From the NCBI RefSeq assembly GCF_004345565.1, contig NZ_SLWA01000001.1, positions 1,022,701 through 1,086,700 on the forward strand: DNA of 64,000 nt, written 5' to 3'. Source of the DNA: Flavobacterium circumlabens. Its GTDB lineage: Bacteria; Bacteroidota; Bacteroidia; Flavobacteriales; Flavobacteriaceae. Below, one piece after another: positions 26,827 to 35,442 of this stretch. Position 1 is the stretch's first letter, and each line of letters opens with the position of its first letter. Under the pieces are notes generated by a model. It saw nothing but the letters and a program-made list of their open reading frames with translations, was not told the origin of the DNA and did no database searches. The position numbers and the translations under genes were made by a program.

Positions 26827-27603
26827 ATGAAAGTACACATTATAGGAGGGGGAAATCTTGGGGTTTCTATAGCCTTGGGAATTGCAAAATTCTCTAAAAA
26901 CAATCAGGTAACCGTTACAAGGCGAAACACAGCCAGTATTCAATATTTATCAGAACACGGAATTACGGTTTCATCCGATAACAAACATCAAATTCAGGAG
27001 GCCGATTTGGTGATTCTAACCATAAAGCCCTATCAGGTGGATACGGTCCTGGCAGAGATTTTACCGGTAATAAAAAATAAAACGATTGCTTCGGCAGTAA
27101 GCGGTTTGTCTCTTGATGTACTCCAGTCCAAAACAAACAATGAATATCCTGTAATCCGGATTATGCCCAACATCGCAGCCCAGTTTGGAGAATCAGCAAC
27201 CTGTATCTCTTTTCCTGAAAAAGACAGGGAAAAAGCATTACCAATAGTTGATTTGTTTCAGGACCTGGGAACGGCTCCGGTAATCGATGAAAAATTGATG
27301 GATGCAGCGACTGTTTTAGGTGCTTGTGGTACTGCATATGCTTTGCGTTACATTCGTGCCTCTATGCAGGCCGGAATCGAGATTGGATTCGATTCGAATA
27401 CTGCTTTGGCAATTGCCGCACAAACGGTAAAAGGAGCCGCTAAAATGTTATTGGAAGAAAAAGTACATCCGGAACAATTAATCGATCGTGTTACAACGCC
27501 TCAGGGCTGTACAATTGTCGGTTTGAATGAAATGGAACACAATGGTTTCAGTTCATCTTTAATCAAAGGAATCAAAACTTCTCTGAAACAGATCAAGGGA
27601 TAG
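26827..27603 (+). CDS. proC: Pyrroline-5-carboxylate reductase
   Basis: 258 residues, final step of proline synthesis: reduction of pyrroline-5-carboxylate with NAD(P)H. N-terminal Rossmann loop VHIIGGGNLGVSIALGIAK, middle RIMPNIAAQFGESAT, and the C-terminal signature VTTPQGCTIVGLNEMEHNGFSSSLIKGI are typical. Cytoplasmic. A short intergenic repeat (GGATTACAGTGATTAAAAA to AATTTGTGG, about 26743-26788) separates it from mgtE. No other proline genes nearby. Confidence 0.93.
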   Translation: MKVHIIGGGNLGVSIALGIAKFSKNNQVTVTRRNTASIQYLSEHGITVSSDNKHQIQEADLVILTIKPYQVDTVLAEILPVIKNKTIASAVSGLSLDVLQSKTNNEYPVIRIMPNIAAQFGESATCISFPEKDREKALPIVDLFQDLGTAPVIDEKLMDAATVLGACGTAYALRYIRASMQAGIEIGFDSNTALAIAAQTVKGAAKMLLEEKVHPEQLIDRVTTPQGCTIVGLNEMEHNGFSSSLIKGIKTSLKQIKG

Positions 27604-27681
27604 CTTTTAGTGAAATTCCAATATATAAAAATTCCAAATTCCAATTCGATAATCAGAATTGGAATTTTGTTTTTTGGAGTT

Positions 27682-28206
27682 TTATTTTCTAATCAGTCGA
27701 ATATACTTTGCACCACACTCCGAAAGCTTGCTGTACGAATTCATAGAATTACCATAATTCTGAATCGTCAGCGTATCTTTTACATAACTGGCATCAATCC
27801 CCACAGGAATTTCTATTTCTTTAGCGGTCTTTTCCTGATTTGAAACAGAATCCGTTTCATCTTCGTTACTGATGTCTCCCTCGTAATCATCCCACTGTAT
27901 TCCTTCTAGCGTCACATACTTTTCACCGGATTCATTTTTGGTTACAGTAGCATTGCCTTTTACTTTTCTTGCGCTTGTCTCTAGAAAATAGGCGTAACCA
28001 TCTTTCGTTTTTGTGATTTTTACAGAAAGAGCACATTCATCAGAACTATAAATCCCTTCAATCGATTCAGAACTTTTTTGAACAGGAAGATTGGCAGTAT
28101 TTTTAGTTTGTTCTTGCGGCGTAGTCGCTGTTTTCTGTTTATCACTGCAGGCTGTAATAAACAAAATGGTAATTATTACGGTAAGGAACTTGTTTTTTAT
28201 ATTCAT
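27682..28206 (-). CDS. Lipoprotein, coupled to nhaA
   Basis: 174 residues. Leader MNIKNKFLTVIITILFITAC, then SDKQK, marks an outer-membrane type lipoprotein. A Thr/Gln/Ser-rich linker (KTATTPQEQTKNTANLP) precedes a compact beta domain with paired Cys (SSDECALSVKI ... LSECGAKYI), which could form a disulfide. No known family recognised. Its ATG overlaps the nhaA stop by 4 bp, so it is translated with the antiporter gene. Role unknown. Confidence 0.75.
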   Translation of the reverse strand: MNIKNKFLTVIITILFITACSDKQKTATTPQEQTKNTANLPVQKSSESIEGIYSSDECALSVKITKTKDGYAYFLETSARKVKGNATVTKNESGEKYVTLEGIQWDDYEGDISNEDETDSVSNQEKTAKEIEIPVGIDASYVKDTLTIQNYGNSMNSYSKLSECGAKYIRLIRK

Positions 28207-29357
28207 AAATCACGCTTTCTTTTCTTTTGTTTCAGGGTGTATTTTAAACAGCAATAACCAAAAAAGCCAGAAAGGATTGACGCAATTAAAATGGCAATTT
28301 TAGAAAAAATGATAGTTTCCGGGTCTTTGAAAGCTAAAATGGTAATGAAAATTGACATGGTGAAACCAATTCCGCCCAGCATTCCGGCACCTAAAATATG
28401 CGGCCATTTCAAGTCTTTTGGCAACGAACAAATTCCTGCAGTAACTCCAACAAAGGAGAAAAGCAGAATTCCTAATGGTTTCCCGAGAACAAGACCCAAA
28501 ACGATTCCAAAGGTATTGGGGTGATTTAAACCTTCGTGCCAGTCCGGTTTTATGGCGATGCAGGTATTGGCAACAGCAAACAATGGCAATATAAAAAACG
28601 CTACCGGTTTGTGTAAATAGTGTTGTAGTTTATACGATATCGAGTTTTCTCCGCCATCTCCAAACGGAATAACAAAAGCCAATATGACTCCGGTTATGGT
28701 GGCATGAACGCCGGAATTCAGCATAAAATACCACATTGCAGCTCCTCCGATTAAATAAGGAAGAATATAGTGCACTTTTTTGCGGTTCAGAATAAAAAGA
28801 ACTCCCCAAATTCCTAACGCAATGGCAAGATTTAAGAAAGAAATTGATTTCGTATAAAAAACAGCTATTACAATTATAGCACCCAAATCATCGATGACCG
28901 CAAGGGCAGTTAAAAATATTTTTAGTGATGCAGGAACTTTGCTTCCTAAAAGAGATAAAATTCCAATAGCAAAGGCAATATCGGTAGCCATCGGAATTCC
29001 TGCTCCGTTTTGGGTCGCAGTGCCAAAATTCAAAGCCAGAAAGATTGCGGCAGGAATTAACATTCCTCCAAATGCTGCCATTATGGGTAAGGAAGCATTT
29101 TTGATATTCGATAATTCACCGTGATAAATTTCGCGTTCCAGTTCTAAACCAATGAGTAAAAAGAAAATAGTCATCAGGCCATCATTTATCCAATGGGTTA
29201 TGGAATGATGTCCCAGGTCTTTTTCCCAGAAAGAAATGTACTCCGTTTGAAAAGAAGAATTGGCAAGAATAAGCGAGGCAATCGTCACAAAAAGTAAAAG
29301 AAGTCCTCCGGATTTTTCGTTTTCAAAAAAAGCGTTAAAAGTTTTGGTTAATTTCAT
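28203..29357 (-). CDS. nhaA: Na+/H+ antiporter NhaA
   Basis: 384 residues with about 11-12 membrane helices. The essential Asp pair is present in ALAVIDDLGAIIVIAVFY, and the family block ATDIAFAIGILSLLGSKVP precedes it; GIGFTMSIFI lies near the C-terminus. Exchanges cytoplasmic Na+ for external H+ for pH and salt homeostasis. A lipoprotein gene overlaps its 3' end by 4 bp. The racemase gene lies 17 bp upstream on the same strand, so the order is racemase-nhaA-lipoprotein. Confidence 0.95.
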   Translation of the reverse strand: MKLTKTFNAFFENEKSGGLLLLFVTIASLILANSSFQTEYISFWEKDLGHHSITHWINDGLMTIFFLLIGLELEREIYHGELSNIKNASLPIMAAFGGMLIPAAIFLALNFGTATQNGAGIPMATDIAFAIGILSLLGSKVPASLKIFLTALAVIDDLGAIIVIAVFYTKSISFLNLAIALGIWGVLFILNRKKVHYILPYLIGGAAMWYFMLNSGVHATITGVILAFVIPFGDGGENSISYKLQHYLHKPVAFFILPLFAVANTCIAIKPDWHEGLNHPNTFGIVLGLVLGKPLGILLFSFVGVTAGICSLPKDLKWPHILGAGMLGGIGFTMSIFITILAFKDPETIIFSKIAILIASILSGFFGYCCLKYTLKQKKRKRDL

Positions 29358-29374
29358 TGTTGAGTTTTAATATT

Positions 29375-30067
29375 TTATTCTAATGAAAATTCGACAGCTT
29401 TCTTGGCATGAATTGCAGCAGTATTAAACAATTCAGCGTCAGTGTATTCATTGGTAATTAATAATTCGATTTCTGTGCAGCCCAATATGATTCCTTCGGC
29501 CCCTTTGTGAATTAAATCGGTAATTATTTCCAGAAAGAGATTTCTCGAATCAACGTTTATAATTCCTTTTACTAATTCTTCATATATAATGCGGTGTATA
29601 TCTGCTCTTTGTTTCTCGTTCGGGATTATGGTTTCGATATTATGTTTTTCAAGTAAACGAAGTTTAAAAAAATCCTGTTCCATTGTAAACGACGTGCCTA
29701 ACAAGCCTATTTTTTTTATATTTTTCTCCTGAATCTTTTCGGCAGTGGCGTCAACGATATGCACTAACGGAATGGATACGCTTTTTTCTATTTCATCCGA
29801 TACTTTATGCATCGTGTTGGTGCATAAAACAATAAAATCGGCACCGCCTTTTTCGAGTTTTTGTGCCGCTTCAATCATCAACTCTGCTAATTTCTCCCAG
29901 TTTCCTTCTTTTTGCAATACTGCAATTTCATTAAAATCTACAGAATACAGCAGCGATTTACCAGAATGAACACCTCCTAATTTTTCCTGAATCGTTCGAT
30001 TTATGATTTGATAATATAAAGAAGAGCTTTCCCAGGACATACCTCCAATTAAACCAATTGTTTTCAT
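29375..30067 (-). CDS. Aspartate/glutamate racemase family protein
   Basis: 230 residues from the ATG at 30067 (a GTG two codons earlier is possible). Both catalytic Cys are in place: LCTNTMHK and LGCTEIELL. N-terminus KTIGLIGGMSWESS is typical for the YgeA/aspartate racemase group, distinct from MurI. Cofactor-independent interconversion of D and L acidic amino acids, or a related reaction. Cytoplasmic. 17 bp upstream of nhaA and perhaps cotranscribed. Confidence 0.88.
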   Translation of the reverse strand: MKTIGLIGGMSWESSSLYYQIINRTIQEKLGGVHSGKSLLYSVDFNEIAVLQKEGNWEKLAELMIEAAQKLEKGGADFIVLCTNTMHKVSDEIEKSVSIPLVHIVDATAEKIQEKNIKKIGLLGTSFTMEQDFFKLRLLEKHNIETIIPNEKQRADIHRIIYEELVKGIINVDSRNLFLEIITDLIHKGAEGIILGCTEIELLITNEYTDAELFNTAAIHAKKAVEFSLE

Positions 30068-30171
30068 ATTCACTTTTATGCGAATTTACGCATTTTTTAG
30101 GGAATTAATTTTGTCAAAATAATAAACGGCAATTTTTTTGTTACTTTGTTTTCCTAATAAAGTTTTAATTT

Positions 30172-31122
30172 ATGAGCGCAAAAATTCTACATATCGACAG
30201 TAATAATCCGATTCTTTGGAATCAACTGGAAGAAGCCGGTTTTGAAAACCATGCTGATTTTAAATCTTCTAAAGAAGAAATAGAAAGCAAAATTCAGGAT
30301 TATAACGGAATCGTCATTCGGAGTCGTTTTAAAATCGATAAAACTTTTCTCGATAAAGCAGCCAACTTACAGTTTATTGCCAGAGTGGGTGCGGGTTTAG
30401 AAAGCATTGATTGTGAATATGCCGAAGCCAGCGGAATTCATTTAATAGCTGCGCCGGAAGGTAATCGCAACGCTGTTGCAGAACATTCTTTGGGCGTAAT
30501 CCTTTCCTTGTTTAATAATTTAAATCAGGCCGATGCAGAAATAAAAGCCGGACACTGGAACAGGGAAAGCAACCGCGGACATGAACTTGACGGTAAAACA
30601 GTAGGTATTATCGGTTATGGAAACATGGGAAAAGCATTTGCCAAAAAACTTCGCGGATTTGAGGTTAATGTTCTTTGTTATGATATTTTAGAAAATGTCG
30701 GTGACGAAAACGCTGCACAGGTTTCATTGCACGAATTACAGCAAAAAGCAGATGTGCTGAGTTTACATCTTCCGTGGACTCCGGAAACGGATAAAATGGT
30801 AAACACCGATTTCATAAACGCCTTTGCAAAGCCCTTCTGGATTATAAATACTTCCCGTGGTAAAAATATTGTTACGGCAGATTTAGTAGAAGCCATGAAA
30901 GCAAGAAAAGTTCTGGGAGCAGGTCTTGATGTTCTGGAATATGAAAAGTTGTCTTTTGAAACCCTTTTTCAGGATAATAATACACCGGAAGCCTATCAGT
31001 ATTTACTGGACGCTAAAAACGTTTTGTTAACACCACACATAGCCGGATGGACATTTGAGAGCCATGAGCGACTTGCACAGGTAATTGTAGATAAAATAAA
31101 GGCAGTTTACAGGATTAATTAA
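30172..31122 (+). CDS. D-isomer specific 2-hydroxyacid dehydrogenase
   Basis: 316 residues, NAD-dependent. NAD-binding GIIGYGNMGKAFAKKLRGF near residue 145, catalytic Arg in NTSRGKNIV, and Glu/His in LDVLEYE and LTPHIAGWTFES. Similar to phosphoglycerate dehydrogenases of the short type without an ACT domain, but serC and serB are not adjacent so serine synthesis cannot be assumed. Cytoplasmic. Stands alone, divergent from the racemase gene. Confidence 0.87.
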   Translation: MSAKILHIDSNNPILWNQLEEAGFENHADFKSSKEEIESKIQDYNGIVIRSRFKIDKTFLDKAANLQFIARVGAGLESIDCEYAEASGIHLIAAPEGNRNAVAEHSLGVILSLFNNLNQADAEIKAGHWNRESNRGHELDGKTVGIIGYGNMGKAFAKKLRGFEVNVLCYDILENVGDENAAQVSLHELQQKADVLSLHLPWTPETDKMVNTDFINAFAKPFWIINTSRGKNIVTADLVEAMKARKVLGAGLDVLEYEKLSFETLFQDNNTPEAYQYLLDAKNVLLTPHIAGWTFESHERLAQVIVDKIKAVYRIN

Positions 31123-31259
31123 CTTTAATTTTAGATTTAAATAACGAGCGTTTTCTTCTAAATATTCCATTCATAATTAGTTTTATTAGGTAATTTTTAA
31201 TAATATTGTTTCTTATTTTCGAAGAATTAATCTAAATAAAGGTTGTCTTTGAGAATTAC

Positions 31260-31293
31260 GGAGTAACCGAAAATCCTTAAGAGTAGGAATTAA
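31260..31293 (+). promoter_or_regulatory. Shared leader motif, upstream of first DUF805
   Basis: GGAGTAACCGAAAATCCT then AAGAGTAGGAATTAA, 21 bp before the ATG at 31314. A close match (AGGAGTTAACTGAAAATCCT, then GTAGTAGG, AATTAAG) lies 12-50 bp before the paralogous gene at 32172. Conserved leader, or a remnant of the duplication. Confidence 0.55.
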
Positions 31294-31313
31294 CTTAACT
31301 AATATTGTTTATT

Positions 31314-31697
31314 ATGATTGAATGGTACAAAAAAGTGGTTTTTGAAAATTACGCAAATTTTGAAGGCAGAGCGAGAAGAAAAGAATACTGGATGTTCTTT
31401 TTGGCAAATCTAATTATCAGTTTTGTGTTAGGTTTTGTATTAGGTTTGGTTTTCGCATTGATATCTCCTAGCCTGGCTCCTCTGGTAAATATTTATAGTT
31501 TAGCGGTTTTCATTCCTTCAATTGCAGTTGCAATCAGAAGAATGCATGATGTTGGTAAAAGTGGCTGGTACATTCTTATCCCTATTTATAATATTATATT
31601 GTTGGCTACTGAGGGAGATAAAGGAACAAACGAATATGGTACTGATCCTAAAAGCGATAGTGACACTATTGATGAAATTGGAAAAGTTGAACTTTAA
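31314..31697 (+). CDS. DUF805 family membrane protein, copy 1
   Basis: 127 residues from the ATG at 31314 (a TTG three codons earlier is possible). DUF805 features: MIEWYKKVVFENYANFEGRARRKEYWMF at the N-terminus, four hydrophobic segments, and the cytoplasmic motif RRMHDVGKSGWYILI. Family widespread in bacteria; role in the inner membrane unknown. First gene of a DUF805-TM2-DUF805 cluster; the third gene is a paralogue with the same leader motif. Confidence 0.85.
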   Translation: MIEWYKKVVFENYANFEGRARRKEYWMFFLANLIISFVLGFVLGLVFALISPSLAPLVNIYSLAVFIPSIAVAIRRMHDVGKSGWYILIPIYNIILLATEGDKGTNEYGTDPKSDSDTIDEIGKVEL

Positions 31698-31719
31698 TAA
31701 TCTTTAAAAGAAATATAAC

Positions 31720-31998
31720 ATGGAAGAGACAAAACCAGAATCATGGAATACTCCCCCAACTGTAAGACAGGAAAATAAAAAAGTTCTTGCAGGAGTTTTG
31801 GGGATAATTTTCGGATATTTAGGAATTCATAAATTCGTTTTAGGGTACACTCAGGAAGGAGTAATTCAACTCGTTTTAAGTATTGTAACCTGTGGTATTG
31901 CAGGAATAATTGGTTTCGTTGAAGGAATCATTTATCTTACAAAATCAGACGAAGATTTTTACCAGACGTATCAGGTTGGTAAAAAAGGCTGGTTCTAA
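31720..31998 (+). CDS. TM2 domain protein
   Basis: 92 residues with the TM2 signature: KKVLAGVLGIIFGYLGIHKFVLGYTQEG, a turn with charged residues, then a second helix (CGIAGIIGFVEGIIYL), ending in DEDFYQTYQVGKKGWF. TM2 proteins have two membrane helices around a short conserved loop; function unclear. It lies 22 bp after the first DUF805 gene, so they are likely cotranscribed, and is followed by two terminators in tandem. Confidence 0.87.
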   Translation: MEETKPESWNTPPTVRQENKKVLAGVLGIIFGYLGIHKFVLGYTQEGVIQLVLSIVTCGIAGIIGFVEGIIYLTKSDEDFYQTYQVGKKGWF

Positions 31999-32005
31999 AA
32001 CATAT

Positions 32006-32034
32006 AAATCCCATTTACTAAATGGGATTTTTTC
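32006..32034 (+). terminator. First of two tandem terminators after TM2 gene
   Basis: AAATCCCATTT (32006-32016) / AAATGGGATTT (32020-32030), loop of 3, T run. Confidence 0.8.
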
Positions 32035-32046
32035 TTTACTAAAATG

Positions 32047-32082
32047 CAAGTTCTTTCAAATGAGAGAACTTGTATTTTTTTT
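32047..32082 (+). terminator. Second tandem terminator
   Basis: CAAGTTCT (32047-32054) / AGAACTTG (32065-32072), followed by TATTTTTTTT. Together with the first it isolates the second DUF805 gene, which should have its own promoter. Confidence 0.7.
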
Positions 32083-32121
32083 GTTCAGAAAAGAACTTTT
32101 GATGAAATAACAAAAGTAAAA

Positions 32122-32159
32122 GGAGTTAACTGAAAATCCTGAGTAGTAGGGAAAATTAA
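32122..32159 (+). promoter_or_regulatory. Shared leader motif, upstream of second DUF805
   Basis: GGAGTTAACTGAAAATCCT, GTAGTAGG and ATTAAG in the same order as at 31260-31293. Confidence 0.55.
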
Positions 32160-32171
32160 GAGATATCGATT

Positions 32172-32579
32172 ATGATTGAATGGTACAAAAAAGTAGTTTT
32201 TGAAAATTACGCAAATTTTAACGGAAGAGCCAGAAGAAGTGAATATTGGTACTATGCTCTGGCAACTATACTTATATCTGTAATCTTAAGAATACTGGAG
32301 TATTTTTGTGGATTAACATCTGGTATTGGTGAACTTGGAATCCTTAGGGGTCTATACAGTCTGGCGGTTTTTATTCCCGGACTTGCCGTAATGATCAGAA
32401 GATTACATGATGTTGGCAAAAGCGGCTGGTTTTTATTTATTTTAATTATTCCTTTAGTAGGTGTGATTTGGCTTTTTATAGTACTTTGTACCGAAGGAGA
32501 TGATGGCACAAATGAATATGGTTCAGATCCCAAAGATGAGTTTGATGAAATGGATGACATTGGAAAGGAAGTAGCCTAA
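32172..32579 (+). CDS. DUF805 family membrane protein, copy 2
   Basis: 135 residues. N-terminus MIEWYKKVVFENYANFNGRARRSEYWYY is nearly identical to copy 1 for 25 residues; the middle helices differ more, and RRLHDVGKSGWFLF is retained. Four membrane segments. The N-terminal block is more conserved than the middle, which suggests recent duplication with conversion, or constraint on that segment. Own leader motif and strong bidirectional terminator at the 3' end. Confidence 0.85.
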   Translation: MIEWYKKVVFENYANFNGRARRSEYWYYALATILISVILRILEYFCGLTSGIGELGILRGLYSLAVFIPGLAVMIRRLHDVGKSGWFLFILIIPLVGVIWLFIVLCTEGDDGTNEYGSDPKDEFDEMDDIGKEVA

Positions 32580-32596
32580 CCTGCATTCTATAAAAT

Positions 32597-32632
32597 AAAA
32601 AAACCCGTTTCATATTGAAACGGGTTTTTTTA
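32597..32632. terminator. Bidirectional terminator (DUF805 / acyltransferase)
   Basis: Perfect 12-bp stem AAACCCGTTTCA (32601-32612) / TGAAACGGGTTT (32616-32627) with A and T runs on both sides, between convergent genes. Confidence 0.9.
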
Positions 32633-32648
32633 TTTGGTGATTAAAGGG

Positions 32649-34451
32649 TTAATCTTCTTTTTCAGATAGTTTACGCTCTAATTCTATTTGAAACTCTTCA
32701 ATAACGGGTTTCATGGTGCTTTCAGGAATATCTGCGATTCTGATGTACATTAAGCCATCTATGGCATTATTAAACAAAGGATCGACGTTAAAAGCCACTA
32801 CGCGTGCATTCTGCTTGATGTACTTTTTAATCAAAACAGGCAAACGTAAATTTCCCGGCTCTAATTCGTCAATAATTTTATCAAATTTATTCAGATCAGA
32901 TTCGGCTTCGTCAAAAATAAAGTCTTTGTCTGCATCTTTCAGTTTTACTTTGTATGCTTTTTTAGGGTGGATGTACTGTGCAATATAAGGATCGTAATAG
33001 TTGGATTTCATAAACTCAATCATCAAAGATTTTGAGAAATCAGAAAACTGATTGCTGATACTTACGCCGCCCAACAGATATTTGTGTTCCGGATAACGAA
33101 GGGTAGTGTGAATAATTCCCTTCCACAACAAGAATAAAGGCATTGGTTTTTGCTGGTAATCCTTGATGATAAAAGCACGTCCCATTTCGATCGATTTATG
33201 CATCATATCGTGTAATTCAGGCTCAAATCGGAACAGATCATTCAGATAGAAACCTTCAATTCCAAATTTCGGATAAATCTCAGAACCCAATCCCATACGG
33301 TAGGCACCTGCGATTTTTTTGGTTTCATCATCCCATAAAAACATATGGTGATAATATTGATCGAATTTGTCTAAATCTATAGATTCATTTGTTCCTTCGC
33401 CCACTTCACGGAAAGTGATTTCCCGTAAACGGCCAATCTCATGCAGAATATTCGGAACCGCTTTGGCTCTTGCAAAAAAGACTTCGTAGTTTTTACTTTG
33501 TAATAAACGGCAATCGCTGTTTCTCAATGCATTTACTTCGTCAATCATTGCTGACTCACTTGCCGGAGTAACGATTTTTTTGGGTGCTTTCGGGATTTTT
33601 AAACTTGCCGTGTCAAGCAGTTTGCTGTCCTTTTCAAAAGGATTGGCAAGCATATAGGTTTTCTTTCTTAAAAATTCAGAGTATTCTTCAAACGATTCAA
33701 TTTCGTTTTGCTCGTTTACAGAGATCGGTTTCCCAATACGAACTTTTATAACGCGGTCTCTTTGCGTGAGCAATTCAGACGGTAATTTTGCGGTACGTAA
33801 AGTATCGTCAATTTTAGAAAGCCAGTAAAATAATCTGCTGTTTTTAGCATGAAAATAAATGGGAACAACTGGAACTTTTGCTTTTCTGATTAATTTCAGG
33901 GCTCCTTCTTCCCAGGGTTTATCAACGACTAATTTTCCATCCTTATAAGTTGAAACTTCACCGGCAGGGAAAATTCCAAGAGGTTTCCCATCACTTAAGT
34001 GACGTAATGTTTCCTTAATTCCAACCACACTTGATTTGGCATCTTTGTGATTTTCAAAAGGATTCACCGGCATGATGTATTTTTTAAGCGGAACAATTCG
34101 GTGTAGTAAAAAGTTGGCAATAATCTTAAAATTAGGCTCTCTTTCAAGCATTAATTTCAATAATAAAATACCATCAATCCCTCCCAGAGGATGATTTGAA
34201 ATGGTAATGTAGGCGCCATCTTTTGGTAAACGCTTTAAATCTTCTTCAGGAATTTCGAATTTAATTTCCATTTCATCCAAAATCCCGTTTAAAAACGGAA
34301 CATCCTCTAAATGTTTATTATGGTCGTAAATCTTGTTCAGGGTAGATATCTTAAGAACCTTCATAAGCATCCAGCCTGAAAAAGTACCCAGTACTCCGTA
34401 CTTGTCAACATTTATTGCCTTTGCAACTTCTTTCGCGGTAACTAAACCCAT
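32649..34451 (-). CDS. olsF: Bifunctional acyltransferase (OlsF type)
   Basis: 600 residues. An N-terminal PlsC-like O-acyltransferase (about 60-280) has the active site NHPLGGID (His87, Asp93; five residues between, one more than the textbook HX4D), and FPAGEVS for the acceptor site. The C-terminal half (about 310-580) is a GNAT/hemolysin-like N-acyltransferase of OlsB type (RLREITFREVGEG, LWDDETKKIAGAYRMGLG). The fusion matches OlsF, which makes ornithine lipids from ornithine by N- then O-acylation. Inner-membrane associated. -7 box on the minus strand at 34489-34482. The lipid product is inferred from the family. Confidence 0.8.
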   Translation of the reverse strand: MGLVTAKEVAKAINVDKYGVLGTFSGWMLMKVLKISTLNKIYDHNKHLEDVPFLNGILDEMEIKFEIPEEDLKRLPKDGAYITISNHPLGGIDGILLLKLMLEREPNFKIIANFLLHRIVPLKKYIMPVNPFENHKDAKSSVVGIKETLRHLSDGKPLGIFPAGEVSTYKDGKLVVDKPWEEGALKLIRKAKVPVVPIYFHAKNSRLFYWLSKIDDTLRTAKLPSELLTQRDRVIKVRIGKPISVNEQNEIESFEEYSEFLRKKTYMLANPFEKDSKLLDTASLKIPKAPKKIVTPASESAMIDEVNALRNSDCRLLQSKNYEVFFARAKAVPNILHEIGRLREITFREVGEGTNESIDLDKFDQYYHHMFLWDDETKKIAGAYRMGLGSEIYPKFGIEGFYLNDLFRFEPELHDMMHKSIEMGRAFIIKDYQQKPMPLFLLWKGIIHTTLRYPEHKYLLGGVSISNQFSDFSKSLMIEFMKSNYYDPYIAQYIHPKKAYKVKLKDADKDFIFDEAESDLNKFDKIIDELEPGNLRLPVLIKKYIKQNARVVAFNVDPLFNNAIDGLMYIRIADIPESTMKPVIEEFQIELERKLSEKED

Positions 34452-34481
34452 GTACTATTTTTAATTTATTAGAGCAGCGAA

Positions 34482-34489
34482 CAAAGATA
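34482..34489 (-). promoter_or_regulatory. -7 box of the olsF-type gene
   Basis: TATCTTTG on the minus strand, 31 bp upstream of the ATG. No well-spaced TTG was found. Confidence 0.4.
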
Positions 34490-34541
34490 ACAAAAAACTC
34501 TACTTTTTGCTGTTTCAAACACAAACTTTCCACTTTTTTAT

Positions 34542-34549
34542 TACATTTG
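34542..34549 (+). promoter_or_regulatory. -7 box of xth
   Basis: TACATTTG fits TAnnTTTG, 21 bp upstream of the xth ATG; -33 element not clear. Confidence 0.4.
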
Positions 34550-34570
34550 AAATCCTAAAAAAAAACTGTA

Positions 34571-35332
34571 ATGAAAATTATTTCTTATAATGTAAACGGA
34601 ATCAGAGCCGCAATTTCAAAAGGATTTATCGATTGGCTGCAACATGCCAATCCGGATGTTATTTGTCTTCAGGAAATAAAAGCCACCCAGGAGCAGATTC
34701 CCGTAGATGACATTACGGCAGCGGGTTATCCGTATCAGTACTACTACCCGGCAACAAAAAAAGGATATAGCGGTGTGGCAATTTTATCTAAAATAAAACC
34801 CAACAATGTCGTTTACGGAACCGGAATTCATCATATGGATTTTGAAGGACGTAACCTTCGTGCCGATTTTGACGACTGTTCTGTAATGAGTCTGTACCTT
34901 CCGTCCGGAACAAATATCGAAAGACTGGATCATAAATTTATGTTTATGGATGATTTTCAGACGTATGTCAATGAGCTGAAACTTACCATTCCAAATTTGG
35001 TAATTTGCGGAGATTACAATATTTGCCATGAAGCGATAGACATTCATGATCCGGTTCGTAATAAAACCGTTTCCGGGTTTTTGCCGTCAGAACGCGCGTG
35101 GTTAGATGGTTTTATGAAATCCGGTTTTATTGACAGTTTCCGCCATTTCAACAAAGAGGCACATCATTATTCCTGGTGGAGCTATCGCGCCGGAGCACGC
35201 GGAAATAACAAAGGATGGCGTATCGATTACAATCTGGTAAGCGATTCTTTGCAACACCGACTGAAACGCGCTGTTATTTTACCGGATGCCATTCATTCTG
35301 ACCATTGTCCGGTTTTAGTCGAAATCGAGTAA
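34571..35332 (+). CDS. xth: Exodeoxyribonuclease III
   Basis: 253 residues, standard for XthA/AP endonuclease. Hydrolyses the DNA backbone at abasic sites and removes 3' blocks in base excision repair, with Mg2+. Signatures: KIISYNVNGIRAA (Asn7), CLQEIKA (Glu34), GDYNICHEAIDI (catalytic Asp-x-Asn) and IHSDHCPV (Asp-His) near the end. Cytoplasmic. Divergent from the olsF-type gene. Confidence 0.95.
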   Translation: MKIISYNVNGIRAAISKGFIDWLQHANPDVICLQEIKATQEQIPVDDITAAGYPYQYYYPATKKGYSGVAILSKIKPNNVVYGTGIHHMDFEGRNLRADFDDCSVMSLYLPSGTNIERLDHKFMFMDDFQTYVNELKLTIPNLVICGDYNICHEAIDIHDPVRNKTVSGFLPSERAWLDGFMKSGFIDSFRHFNKEAHHYSWWSYRAGARGNNKGWRIDYNLVSDSLQHRLKRAVILPDAIHSDHCPVLVEIE

Positions 35333-35442
35333 TTTTGGTATTGTTCTTGTTAAGAAAACAGCATCGTTAAATGCTCATACCAAGCTATTTCGCAGACAGG
35401 AAATTTTAAATTAGTAAACGCCTCAAATAAAAAGTAAATAAA

